Assembly (NCBI GenBank): GCA_013288685.1
Contig: JABDBM010000001.1
Coordinates: 153,523 to 217,522 of the forward strand
Direction: 5' to 3'
Source of the DNA: Bacteroidota bacterium
GTDB lineage: Bacteria > Bacteroidota > Bacteroidia > Sphingobacteriales > Sphingobacteriaceae
DNA length: 64,000 nucleotides
Both the position numbers and the translations under genes were made by a program. The notes under the pieces are model-generated. The model saw nothing but the letters and a program-made list of their open reading frames with translations. It searched no databases and had not been told where the DNA came from. Positions 42,781 to 51,136 of the stretch are shown piece after piece (the first letter of the stretch is position 1; every line of letters begins with the position of its first letter).

Positions 42781-42822
42781 AAAAATGGTAGAGACGCGAT
42801 GCATCGCGTCTCTACCATTTTT
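42781..42822. terminator. Perfect 42-bp palindrome (RAYT-family copy) acting as bidirectional terminator
   Basis: The 28-bp palindrome with half-site GTAGAGACGCGATG (42788-42815) is extended on both sides to AAAAATG...CATTTTT. It joins the stop of the SYLF gene (42780) and the end of the convergent gene (42822). The A and T tracts on each side give a rho-independent terminator for both strands. Confidence 0.88.
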
Positions 42823-44462
42823 TATTCCACCACCGCGTCAAACGCGCTGTTTAATATTCTGCCATCGCGTTTCATTTGTACCCAAATGCGGTAATTACCA
42901 GGGCCAGGGAATGCGTACGGGAACGTAACCATACTATCACTACTCATATTCATGGCTGGCATATCCATTCCTTTCATATTAGCATTCAAATAATTGTTGC
43001 GCTCGTCCTCGGTCATGGTTCTTATTTTGGTGATTAATTGATCTACACTATCTCTGAAACGTTCAGGATCGGGCAACCCGGGAATTTTTTGATTGCCATT
43101 AATACGGTTTTGTATGATTTGCTGCGATGCCATAGAATAGTTGCCCACCGGATGGAGGTGAACGTATACTGAGCCATCATATTTCATAATAACCGCGTGT
43201 CCTTTCATTCCCATGTAAGGCTGTAACTGAGCAGGCTGACCTGATGGATCGCGTATCATAAAGGTAAGCGGATATATTTTGTTAGCCTCGAAAGCCGTAC
43301 CGGCAGTATGTTGCCAGGTAGCTGTTGAGCCATCGGCCAATTTCATTTCGGTACCCGGTTTACCACATATCAACGCAAATTTGCCGGTAAAGGCGTTTTT
43401 ATTATCGTTAATGGAATTGGAGGTCACATAAGTATCGTCCGGATCGCTGTATAATAACGGACTATTTTGAGTCGCATTTTGCATCACCGGTTTTTCGGGG
43501 ATGGTTATTGTATCGGTAATAGTTTCGGCAAAACCGTTCCAGCGTACAATGTCGCCAAATACACGGTAACGCCCGGCAGGCAAATCGGGTAATACGGTAA
43601 GGTAGTCCGAACTGTCTTTGCGAAGCGGGTGCAGGTGGGCAAAAACATCATCCGTTTGTTCGCGGATCAAAAATAAATGCATCAACTTGCCGTGATCTGG
43701 TACAACGTAGCTTATCAGCTGATTGTTATTATGCAACCAGGTAGTATCAATGCTCAGTTGCAACAGCATTTGCTGGCCGTGTTTGATGATGCTTGTATGT
43801 GCCAGCGGCGCTTTATACAAAAAACGACGGTAATTACTGCTCCACGAATTCCACCAGGCCGAGCCGCCATATAAAATAACAAACAGGATAAGGGCTGCTA
43901 TACCCATCGCCATATATTTTTTTGGTCCGGAAGATCTAACTGTTCCGGGGGCCTGTGTGCCATCGCTTACGCTGGCCCCAATGATGGTGATCATTAGCAC
44001 TACCAATAACAGGCCTAATCCGGCTAACTGCCAATCCAGCGATTTGGGCATGGTGCGGGTGGCGGTTGAAACTGCCATAACCGGGATAATAGCTGAGCCT
44101 TTGCCTGCCGGTCCATCAACCGATATGCGCATACTGGCTACGCCGCGTTGCATGAGCCATACCGTGGCCTGGTATTGGCCTGGTGTACCATTAACGGGCA
44201 ACGCCTCATCGGCCCGCGGCGAACCGTTATTACCTGCATACCAGTATACGGGTTGCGCGTAAATATGACTTACCTGCTGATTATCAACATAAACAGAAAT
44301 ATTTGCTGTGCCAGGGATAACATCGGGCGGGTTAATGTTCACCATGATGGTATAAGGCCCCGCTTTACCCTGGTAAATTACACCCGGACTACCCACATGG
44401 GCAAAAACAGACAGGCTGATGAGCATAAGCCCAGTCAGCAATACAGATTTTAATGCCCTCAT
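42822..44462 (-). CDS. Membrane protein with two HLHP motifs and a Met-rich C-terminal stretch
   Basis: The 546-residue protein has a signal peptide (ending near LSVFA), an N-terminal extracellular domain (about 22-140), two TM helices (about 147-166 and 189-206) and a large periplasmic part. FAHLHPLRKD lies at about 272-281 and YVHLHPVGNYS at about 433-443, each followed by a beta-rich FixH-like stretch. At about 494-512 is NMKGMDMPAMNMSSDSM. His and Met arrays of this sort often bind copper. It is translationally coupled (4-nt overlap) to the gene upstream. No exact family was recognised. Confidence 0.75.
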   Translation of the reverse strand: MRALKSVLLTGLMLISLSVFAHVGSPGVIYQGKAGPYTIMVNINPPDVIPGTANISVYVDNQQVSHIYAQPVYWYAGNNGSPRADEALPVNGTPGQYQATVWLMQRGVASMRISVDGPAGKGSAIIPVMAVSTATRTMPKSLDWQLAGLGLLLVVLMITIIGASVSDGTQAPGTVRSSGPKKYMAMGIAALILFVILYGGSAWWNSWSSNYRRFLYKAPLAHTSIIKHGQQMLLQLSIDTTWLHNNNQLISYVVPDHGKLMHLFLIREQTDDVFAHLHPLRKDSSDYLTVLPDLPAGRYRVFGDIVRWNGFAETITDTITIPEKPVMQNATQNSPLLYSDPDDTYVTSNSINDNKNAFTGKFALICGKPGTEMKLADGSTATWQHTAGTAFEANKIYPLTFMIRDPSGQPAQLQPYMGMKGHAVIMKYDGSVYVHLHPVGNYSMASQQIIQNRINGNQKIPGLPDPERFRDSVDQLITKIRTMTEDERNNYLNANMKGMDMPAMNMSSDSMVTFPYAFPGPGNYRIWVQMKRDGRILNSAFDAVVE

Positions 44463-45655
44463 CTTTGTACCCTTTTCATCCAGCTACCCCAGCGGTAACC
44501 AAGCAAGCCTGTTAATATGGCAACAACTGCTGCAATGCCCATGCCACGGGCTAAACTTGCCCCCGTTTCAATAAAATCGGGATAAAATGCAAAGCGGTAT
44601 GGCCATTCGGGATTAGCGCCAAAGTACCAGGCGTACGAGCCAAAAAACCAGTTGCGGGCATAAATCGAGGTTTGCAAAAAACCACCGAAATTCCATTGCA
44701 CCACAAAAAATACCAACAGGAATGCCAGTGAGGCGAGCATTACTTTTATAAATGGTTTTTTATTTTGGAATTTGAAAAACACAAAATCAATTGCCAGGGC
44801 AGGTAACACCAGCAGCAAAGGGAAATGAAATGGCTGGTAATGATCAAAATGATTTAATACCGGCCCCAAACGCGGACTTGCATGGAACAGTGGTAACACC
44901 CACAACATAATCAGCATCATGCTCATATAAACGGCTGCCGTAGCGGTAGCGGCCCAGCGCATTTTGGTGGCACGAGCCACGGCTATTAAAAATAAAGGAA
45001 ATAATATACCACCAACAATATAGCACATGGCACTATGTGAGCGGGCCTTGTTCAGATATTCGGAAAATAAGGTGTAAAACGAGGTTAGCAATAAGCCAGA
45101 TGCAATTACAAACAACCATTTGTGCATTGCGCCATTGTCATGTTTAGCCCCATGCAGGGAGGATAGCACGGCTATCATTGCGCCAAATTGAATCATCATC
45201 ATCCCAATGGCCAACAAAGTGTGCGGCGGCGAAAGGATCACTACATCTAATCCGTAGGTGTTATGCCACCAGTCATCGAAGGGGGCGGAGGTAAGCATGG
45301 CAATTGCGCCCCAAATGCAAAACATCGCGCCAAGCGGACCATAAAATATGCCCCAAAACTTTACACTCGCCTGCTTTTCGGCAGCGGTACCAAAAAAGGT
45401 TGTGCGCAGTACCTGGTAGGCCGAAAACAACCCTGCAAATACAGCGCCTAAATAAATCACATCATGTGGAGGCGCAAGTAAACCATCCCTGCCAATGCTG
45501 GTGTGCCATGATATATCCCATATAAGGCCTACAATAATACACAACGACGAAAAAACACTGGCATACACATAAGGTTGAATAACAAGGCTGACTTTTGCTG
45601 CTTTAGGCTGCTGTATAGCAGCTTCGGCCTGGTTTAAGTAAATTGCACCATCCAT
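44459..45655 (-). CDS. Polytopic membrane protein with a duplicated WHxxxGxD...PPH motif
   Basis: The 398-residue protein has about nine TM helices. Two segments match each other: DISWHTSIGRDGLLAPPH (about 47-64) and DDWWHNTYGLDVVILSPPH (about 127-145), each containing a WH and a PPH pair 13-14 residues apart. Further His residues lie in LFHASPRLGPVLNHFDHYQPF. The pattern suggests a metal or haem site repeated in two halves. It opens a two-gene operon with the HLHP/Met-rich protein. I do not recognise the family. Confidence 0.75.
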   Translation of the reverse strand: MDGAIYLNQAEAAIQQPKAAKVSLVIQPYVYASVFSSLCIIVGLIWDISWHTSIGRDGLLAPPHDVIYLGAVFAGLFSAYQVLRTTFFGTAAEKQASVKFWGIFYGPLGAMFCIWGAIAMLTSAPFDDWWHNTYGLDVVILSPPHTLLAIGMMMIQFGAMIAVLSSLHGAKHDNGAMHKWLFVIASGLLLTSFYTLFSEYLNKARSHSAMCYIVGGILFPLFLIAVARATKMRWAATATAAVYMSMMLIMLWVLPLFHASPRLGPVLNHFDHYQPFHFPLLLVLPALAIDFVFFKFQNKKPFIKVMLASLAFLLVFFVVQWNFGGFLQTSIYARNWFFGSYAWYFGANPEWPYRFAFYPDFIETGASLARGMGIAAVVAILTGLLGYRWGSWMKRVQR

Positions 45656-45876
45656 ACTATTTTGGTTTATAGCCGTAAATATAATGAAATCAGGCTTGAT
45701 TTGCTAACACATTATTATTCTCCCGAACAACAAGCTTTAGTTGTGTGGCACATTAGTTTTTACCACAAACAGCACAAAGTGAAAAACACAAAGGACGCGA
45801 AGGTGTAACGCTTTGGTTTAGCCCTTTTCCCTCGTGTCCCTTGTGAAAACCTTTATGTTCTGTGGTAAAATCTCAA
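45656..45876. repeat. Gap with a TTTTACCACA inverted repeat
   Basis: TTTTACCACAAACAG (45758-45772) pairs imperfectly with CTGTGGTAAAA (45860-45870). The rest of the gap has no gene or clear promoter. Confidence 0.6.
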
Positions 45877-46557
45877 TTATATTTCTCCTTCGGCTTTCTC
45901 AATCTCGCTTAAAAACTCCACAGCATCATTGGCCGAATGCCATCCCGAACCCCATAGCAAATTGTCGACCCATACTTTTTTAATCTCCTTTTTGCTTAAT
46001 TCTTTAAACAGCCAGCTATATGGAATGAGCAACAACACGCCAACTGCAATATTCGAAATCATATACGTTTTAAGATGCACGCTGAAAAAATCAATATGTA
46101 AGAACATCTTTCCGATTACAATCATTCCGGCCGGATAAAGTGGAATAAGTAAAAAAGTGTATTTCACATGAGTTACAAACATTGTTTTTAGCGTTTGTAT
46201 CCGGGCCTGCAATGTTGTGATAGCCTCTTCTTTACTTTTTAGCTGCAACTGAAGCATCACCGAAATTTGCATAATGTCGTAAATAAAAAAGCCCAAAATC
46301 ATTCCCCATAAAAGGATGCCGGCAATGCTGAATTGTGGTTGCGCAAAGTATTGTATGGTAAAACTAATCACGTGTTGCAAAAGGTACATCAGCCCAATCA
46401 TTTCGGCTATTTTCCAAACGAACACCGTTTTCAACTTAAAGTGCGCTTTATCAAAATTCATTTTGCGCAGCAGTTGCATATTCAATTGCAGACTTTTGTC
46501 TAATTTTTTGTCGTATTCGCTCCAAAGCGATTTTAATTCTTCCAGTTCCATTATCAT
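45877..46557 (-). CDS. Membrane partner of the ECF sigma factor (probable anti-sigma-like protein)
   Basis: The 226-residue protein has a charged N-terminal helix (ELEELKSLWSEYDKKLDKS, about 1-45) and four TM helices (about 50-70, 80-100, 132-150 and 165-182), then a soluble tail. The gene is 5 nt downstream of the sigma gene. Its place, and an N-terminal helix facing the cytoplasm, fit a membrane anti-sigma factor, but no canonical anti-sigma fold is clear. ATG at 46557 or 46551 is possible. Confidence 0.7.
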   Translation of the reverse strand: MIMELEELKSLWSEYDKKLDKSLQLNMQLLRKMNFDKAHFKLKTVFVWKIAEMIGLMYLLQHVISFTIQYFAQPQFSIAGILLWGMILGFFIYDIMQISVMLQLQLKSKEEAITTLQARIQTLKTMFVTHVKYTFLLIPLYPAGMIVIGKMFLHIDFFSVHLKTYMISNIAVGVLLLIPYSWLFKELSKKEIKKVWVDNLLWGSGWHSANDAVEFLSEIEKAEGEI

Positions 46558-46562
46558 GATTT

Positions 46563-47066
46563 TTAAATTTTAGCAAATTGTTGTTTTAGTTGTTGTTTTA
46601 TGCGGCTTATTTTAGTAGCCACGTTTGTTTCGGTGATACCCAGCACATCGGCGATATCTTTATAGCTGTTATTGTCAAGATACAGGATCATTAAGGCTTT
46701 GTTCAGTTCGTCAAATTGATTGATGAAATTGTACAGCAGCTTTACATTGTTGTCCAGTTCCTGCTCATTATTTTCATCGGCAAAATCAAACAGGCTTTCG
46801 TGTATGGATACCGTTGCGGCTTTTCGCTTGTGAGCAGCGCGGTAATAAGAAATAGCCGTGTTAAGGGCAATGCGATACATCCATGTAGAGAGTTTGTACT
46901 GACTATTGTACTTAGGGAACGAGCGCCATAACTGAATAATTACCTCCTGTGCCAAATCTTTACGGTCTTCGTAATCGTGGCAATAGGCGTTGCAAACCTT
47001 AAAAATGAGCTTTTTATTTTGCTGGATGAGGTATAAAAACTGATCTTTTTGTGCCTGCTGCTTCAT
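46563..47066 (-). CDS. ECF-type RNA polymerase sigma factor
   Basis: The 167-residue protein has sigma region 2 (about 20-90, YCHDYEDRKDLAQEVIIQLWRSFPKYNSQYKLSTWMYRIALNT-like order) and region 4 (about 110-160, MILYLDNNSYKDIADVLGITETNVATKISRIKQQL). It would direct RNA polymerase to a limited set of promoters under control of its partner. The target could include the metal-type operon on the same strand downstream, but no promoter match was proven. Confidence 0.93.
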   Translation of the reverse strand: MKQQAQKDQFLYLIQQNKKLIFKVCNAYCHDYEDRKDLAQEVIIQLWRSFPKYNSQYKLSTWMYRIALNTAISYYRAAHKRKAATVSIHESLFDFADENNEQELDNNVKLLYNFINQFDELNKALMILYLDNNSYKDIADVLGITETNVATKISRIKQQLKQQFAKI

Positions 47067-47133
47067 TGTGATTGTTATTTATACTATTATTCGCAGGGGA
47101 GGGGAGAAAATCACAGGAGGGCATTTTTTTTCT

Positions 47134-47258
47134 CGTAGAGACGCGATACTTCGCGTCTCCCACATGCGCTCAACTATACGTTATTAATCACCGCATTTGA
47201 GATACAAAATATGCGTGGCAGAGCGCGTGTGGGAGACGCGAAGTATCGCGTCTCTACG
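47134..47258. repeat. 125-bp inverted pair of RAYT palindromes, 3' side of the RAYT gene
   Basis: The unit at 47134-47163 (CGTAGAGACGCGATACTTCG...) is the exact reverse complement of that at 47229-47258. The pairing extends inward to 47171/47221 with a single mismatch, so the arms reach 38 nt. Each arm is itself nearly palindromic. The spacer is AT-rich. It lies 26 bp beyond the RAYT stop and resembles paired BIME-type REP elements. Confidence 0.88.
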
Positions 47259-47284
47259 TCCTGTCTCCATACCTGTAAACAGCA

Positions 47285-47821
47285 TTACGGCTTAAACAAA
47301 TTGTCAAAATCATTCTGATTCAAAAACCATTGATCGGGATTATTCTGAACATATCCTTTTATGTTCCAATATTCCTTTTCGCTCCTTACAATCCGGTCAT
47401 AATATCGGGGTTGCCAGCAAAATTCAATGTTGTTTGTAGTAGCGTACGTTTTAACAGATGATTTAAAGCCTCGCAAAATAGATGCGAGGTTTTTGCTTTG
47501 AGCCCCGAATTTGTTTACCTCCCAGTTTGTCTTCTCTGGTTTATCAATAAATAAAATACCGTGAATATGATCGGGCATGATTATGAAATCATCCAGTTCA
47601 ACATAAGGATGAAATGCCGGTATGTTTTGCCAATTGTTGAATGCTATGTTGCCGATTTGAGTAGGCCGTAGAGATGCAGTACTATGCGTCTGTAGCGTTT
47701 GTTCTGAGACTATGTTGTTTTCTATTTCTCCAAAATATCTACCCCGGTCTTTCGTACAGACGGTTATATAATAGGTTCCGTTTGATCCGTAATCCCATCC
47801 GGCCAGGCGGGCTGGCGACAT
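47285..47821 (-). CDS. REP-associated tyrosine transposase (RAYT, Y1_Tnp), possibly truncated at the N-terminus
   Basis: The 178-residue protein has the HUH nuclease pattern DDFIIMPDHIHGIL (HIH at about 94-96 for metal), RGFKSSVKTYATTN and the nucleophile Tyr region YVQNNPDQW. It is an IS200/IS605-like single-strand nuclease that cuts REP palindromes. The start MSPARLAGWDYGSNGTYYITVCTKD begins late: upstream in frame one reads MEDLYRNK, then TAA (47825-47827), then RMSPARL, where relatives usually have NKYRI-SARL. A stop may have replaced a Tyr codon, leaving a start at the Met. The segment TLQTHSTASLRP is encoded by a degenerate palindrome. Confidence 0.85.
   Translation of the reverse strand: MSPARLAGWDYGSNGTYYITVCTKDRGRYFGEIENNIVSEQTLQTHSTASLRPTQIGNIAFNNWQNIPAFHPYVELDDFIIMPDHIHGILFIDKPEKTNWEVNKFGAQSKNLASILRGFKSSVKTYATTNNIEFCWQPRYYDRIVRSEKEYWNIKGYVQNNPDQWFLNQNDFDNLFKP
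47668..47695. repeat. Degenerate RAYT palindrome inside the RAYT coding region
   Basis: GTAGAGATGCAGT and its partner around ACTATGCGTCTGTAG keep the palindrome with base changes. The insertion is in frame and adds the residues QTHSTASLRP between the start domain and the HUH motif. Confidence 0.7.
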
Positions 47822-47909
47822 ACGTTATTTGTTGCGGTATAGGTCTTCCATATTGCGATGGATGTGTTGATAATGATATATTTGCCAGTGGGTTGTTTAC
47901 CTGTATGGC

Positions 47910-47936
47910 GGGAGACGCGAAGTATCGCGTCTCTAC
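47910..47936. repeat. RAYT palindrome, 5' side of the RAYT gene
   Basis: GGGAGACGCGAAGTATCGCG and its completion GTCTCTAC match the right half of the 47134-47258 pair. The TAG it contains (47933-47935, minus strand) is the stop codon of the next gene. Confidence 0.85.
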
Positions 47937-48292
47937 ATTGCCGCCTTTGGCGGCTCTTTCCCAAACGCCCGCTTCAACAAAACCCCCGATAATGCCGACA
48001 TTCCCCCAACCAAACCCCCAATAACCGCGGTTACCAGCAACAGCCAAATCCAGTTATTAGGCAACGGGAATAATTGCACCACCCTGCTGGCCAATACATG
48101 GTCGTTAGGGATGCTTTTAAACAGGGCCAGCACAGTCCAGCCGATAAATATCGCTGCAAAGCCCGACCAAAACGATTGCCCCGGCGTGCGGCCGATAAAC
48201 ATAGCCGCTAAAAAGGCAGCAATTGCCACTACCCACCAGGGTAAAAAATATCCGCTGGCAAATGATAAAATAAGGATGATGAGGAATAGCAT
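47933..48292 (-). CDS. Small membrane protein of unknown function, ending in a REP palindrome
   Basis: The 119-residue protein has three or four TM helices (about 3-22, 24-44, 47-60 and 78-103). Its last residues, KEPPKAAM, are followed by a TAG that belongs to the palindrome at 47910-47936. The C-terminus may thus have been changed by insertion. The protein family was not recognised. Confidence 0.65.
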   Translation of the reverse strand: MLFLIILILSFASGYFLPWWVVAIAAFLAAMFIGRTPGQSFWSGFAAIFIGWTVLALFKSIPNDHVLASRVVQLFPLPNNWIWLLLVTAVIGGLVGGMSALSGVLLKRAFGKEPPKAAM

Positions 48293-48380
48293 ATTTTATG
48301 TGTTATAGTTTTTTATATCAAATTTGTTAGTGCGGATTAAGAAGTAATATGGTGTCATACAGAGCGGCCATTGGTAGCGA

Positions 48381-48416
48381 CGAGGTTGCTTCGCTCGTTC
48401 CCCGCCCGCAATGACA
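48381..48416. repeat. Half element of the GCAATGAC family
   Basis: GAGGTTGCTTCGCTCGTTCC followed by CGCAATGAC resembles the right arm of the 12640-12735 type. It lies in the 163-bp gap after the penicillin acylase gene, in the position of its terminator. Confidence 0.6.
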
Positions 48417-48455
48417 AGGAGTTTTTCTAATCACCAACCTCTAATCTCTAACCCC

Positions 48456-50888
48456 TTACCTCAACACCAGCGTCGTCTTCACCCTGTCCGAACTTTCGGT
48501 TGCCGATTTTAAAAACAACAATTCATTCAGCTTGCCGTCCTTCCAGGTTTTAAACATGTCGTCGTAAAAAAAGCTGCCGGGGTTGCCCGATTCGCCACCG
48601 GGGAAAACGCCGTAGCCTTTTACCGTTGGTCCCATTTGTACCACCATGCGCCACGACGGACCGTTACCGCCTCTTAACGCATTAATTACTCCGCCGGTGC
48701 CACCTGCCGAAAACTTTCCGGTACCAAAGCCGGGTAAGCTGGCCAAATGGTTAATATGAGTGTCCTTAACTAAGCCCCATTGCCACTTTTCACCGGGTTG
48801 GCCATGGTCATGCACCAATTCGGCAATGGCTGCTTTAAACGATTGGTTAACAATATCCGCACAGGTTTCTTTTTCCTGGGTATGGATATTATCAAACCAA
48901 TGAGAATTGGGTTCGGTTAATAGTAATTTCTCGGTTCTGTCGGTTGATGGGGAGTTTAGTTCTACGCCTTTAACATCAAATTCATCATTCCATGTCATCT
49001 GGTAAAACTTGGCCCACCAGGTGTTAAAAATGCTGGCGCCCATGGCATCGGCCGCATAGTGTTTGTCCCAGCTTTTTACAATTTGCAGGGCTTTTAGCTG
49101 TGTGGCATCCAATTTCGAGGCATCGGTATATTTCAACAGGGCAGGTAATACGTCGTTGGCGCGTTCGCTATAATTGTCCATTTGCATAATGCGCATACTG
49201 TCAACAGTAGCGTTTTGCATCGCGTTAAGCCTGTCGTTAATGCGTTTGCCGCGTTCGTAGCCCCCAAACTGCCAGTTGATATAGTAAGGATAAGTAGGAT
49301 CAGTTGATGATTGATTCGCCGAGCTCACAAAACCACGCGGCGGGTTTTTAACCGTGGGATTTTGGTCGGCCGGTATCCAGCCATGCCAGTCGTTGGCGGG
49401 GTCACTACCGTCTAAAATAAATTTGCCCTGGTCCTTAAATTTCAGCGGATATTTGCCATTGGGCGTAATGGCAATATCCTTATCGTTGCTTGCAAAAATA
49501 AAGTTTTGCGCCGGGGCGGTAAAATGGGTAAGCGCCTCGCGATAGTCGTTATAATTTTTGCCACGATTTAACAGGTAAAAGCACAAAATATCGTTTGATT
49601 CATCGTGTGCTATCCAGCGCAGGGCATTGCCTACCGGTACATTATCATAATCGTCCTTTGGCTTTTTGGCTTCACTTTCATAAACCACCGGGCCATGATG
49701 GGTGTATAAAACCGTATCGGTTTCGGCTTGCTTGCCGCGGATGCCAATTATTTCTATGCGAGTTTTTACCGGATTCCATTTATTATCGTACCAATATTCT
49801 TTTTTCTGTTGATCTTTAAATTTAACCTGGTACCAGTCCAGCACGTCCGCATCCACATTGGTAACGCCCCAGCTAATGTTTTGGTTGTACCCAATGATTA
49901 CGCAAGGTGAACCCGGCAATGATACCCCATTAACATTTACCGTTGGCGATGATAATTGTACCTGGTACCAAATAGACGGGAAAGTTAAATTCAAATGCGG
50001 ATCGTTAGCCAAAATGGGATAACCAGTGGCCGATTTATTGCCGCCAACCACCCAGTTGTTACTGCCAATACCGGGGGTAATTTGTTTGGTTTTGATGGTA
50101 TCGGTCATTTGCGCCATAAATCCGGCAGAAGGTTTGGGAATAGGCAGTGGCTTAAAGTTCCATTTGGTGCCTACAGGAATAATCGGATCTTCATGAAATG
50201 GGTAATCCGGGAAAAGATCATTTACTACATCGGGGCCAAAATGTTTTAAGTTATTGGTCATCGCAAACTGTTCGGAACCGCCGGCTAATGTTTCGGACAT
50301 CAGTTTTAACAGAAACGCGCAGTTAATAGGCTGCCACTCTTCGGGTGCATAATCCAGCAGTTTAAACTCCAACGGGTAATCTTTCGGGGCCAATTGGTGT
50401 ACGTAGTTGTTTACGCCCTCGGTATAAGCCAGCACCATCATTTTGGTAGCCGGGTTGGCCATCATGCCGCGCAGTGTATTTTCGGCGCCATAAACCATGC
50501 CCATGCGGCGGTGATAACGGTCAACCTCCAGTGCTTTAGGTCCAATTACTTCCGACAATCTACCGGCGGCCTGGCGGGTTTGGATATCCATTTCCCATAG
50601 CCTGTCGCGGGCGGTAACATAGCCCTGTGCTAAGTAAAGATCGTGATCATTTTTGGCGAAAATATGTGGGATACGGTTTTCATCATATCGCACAATTACC
50701 TCATCGGTTAAACCGGTAAGCTTTAAATTTTCTTGCGGCAGGATATGCTTGCTTTCGGCATTTTGCCAAAAACCGGTTGACGGGTTAAGGAATGGTCCAA
50801 TTGGTGGTGCCGGACCAATTTTAACTTCTAAGGCCACAATTAACGCGGCGGTAATGGTGGTGGTGAATATAGCCCAGAAAAATCTCAT
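48456..50888 (-). CDS. Penicillin acylase-family Ntn hydrolase
   Basis: The protein has 810 residues from ATG 50888, which opens a membrane or signal segment (MRFFWAIFTTTITAALIVALE); an earlier start at 50930 is less natural. Precursors of this family are cut into alpha and beta chains: the beta chain begins with the nucleophile Ser276 of GSNNWVVGG, and the Asn oxyanion region and the Arg-rich WDMDIQTRQAAGRLSE-type start are visible. Members hydrolyse amides such as penicillins or acyl-homoserine lactones. The actual substrate is unknown. Confidence 0.9.
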   Translation of the reverse strand: MRFFWAIFTTTITAALIVALEVKIGPAPPIGPFLNPSTGFWQNAESKHILPQENLKLTGLTDEVIVRYDENRIPHIFAKNDHDLYLAQGYVTARDRLWEMDIQTRQAAGRLSEVIGPKALEVDRYHRRMGMVYGAENTLRGMMANPATKMMVLAYTEGVNNYVHQLAPKDYPLEFKLLDYAPEEWQPINCAFLLKLMSETLAGGSEQFAMTNNLKHFGPDVVNDLFPDYPFHEDPIIPVGTKWNFKPLPIPKPSAGFMAQMTDTIKTKQITPGIGSNNWVVGGNKSATGYPILANDPHLNLTFPSIWYQVQLSSPTVNVNGVSLPGSPCVIIGYNQNISWGVTNVDADVLDWYQVKFKDQQKKEYWYDNKWNPVKTRIEIIGIRGKQAETDTVLYTHHGPVVYESEAKKPKDDYDNVPVGNALRWIAHDESNDILCFYLLNRGKNYNDYREALTHFTAPAQNFIFASNDKDIAITPNGKYPLKFKDQGKFILDGSDPANDWHGWIPADQNPTVKNPPRGFVSSANQSSTDPTYPYYINWQFGGYERGKRINDRLNAMQNATVDSMRIMQMDNYSERANDVLPALLKYTDASKLDATQLKALQIVKSWDKHYAADAMGASIFNTWWAKFYQMTWNDEFDVKGVELNSPSTDRTEKLLLTEPNSHWFDNIHTQEKETCADIVNQSFKAAIAELVHDHGQPGEKWQWGLVKDTHINHLASLPGFGTGKFSAGGTGGVINALRGGNGPSWRMVVQMGPTVKGYGVFPGGESGNPGSFFYDDMFKTWKDGKLNELLFLKSATESSDRVKTTLVLR

Positions 50889-51064
50889 TGGATTGGATTT
50901 GTGGCAGCAAGATAGGGAAAATTTTATCACAGACGTAACAAGCTGTTTAAATTAAACCAGCTAAATATTTATAAAGTAAATAAACGCTAATTTTCAATTC
51001 CCGGATAAATATTCTCGCCAGTTTTAATAGTTGTCACTTGATTATAGTGTAAGCAGGATTGTTC

Positions 51065-51113
51065 ATCAAACAAAAAGTCCGGCCTGTTTTAACAGACCGG
51101 ACTTTTTGTTTGA
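51065..51113. terminator. Strong bidirectional terminator
   Basis: ATCAAACAAAAAGTCCGG and CCGGACTTTTTGTTTGAT pair across CTG...CAG with only two mismatched bases in the stem. It lies 24 nt after the lipoprotein gene (minus strand) and close to the start region of the penicillin acylase. Confidence 0.9.
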
Positions 51114-51136
51114 TAAAACCAGTGTACTTGGTTCTT

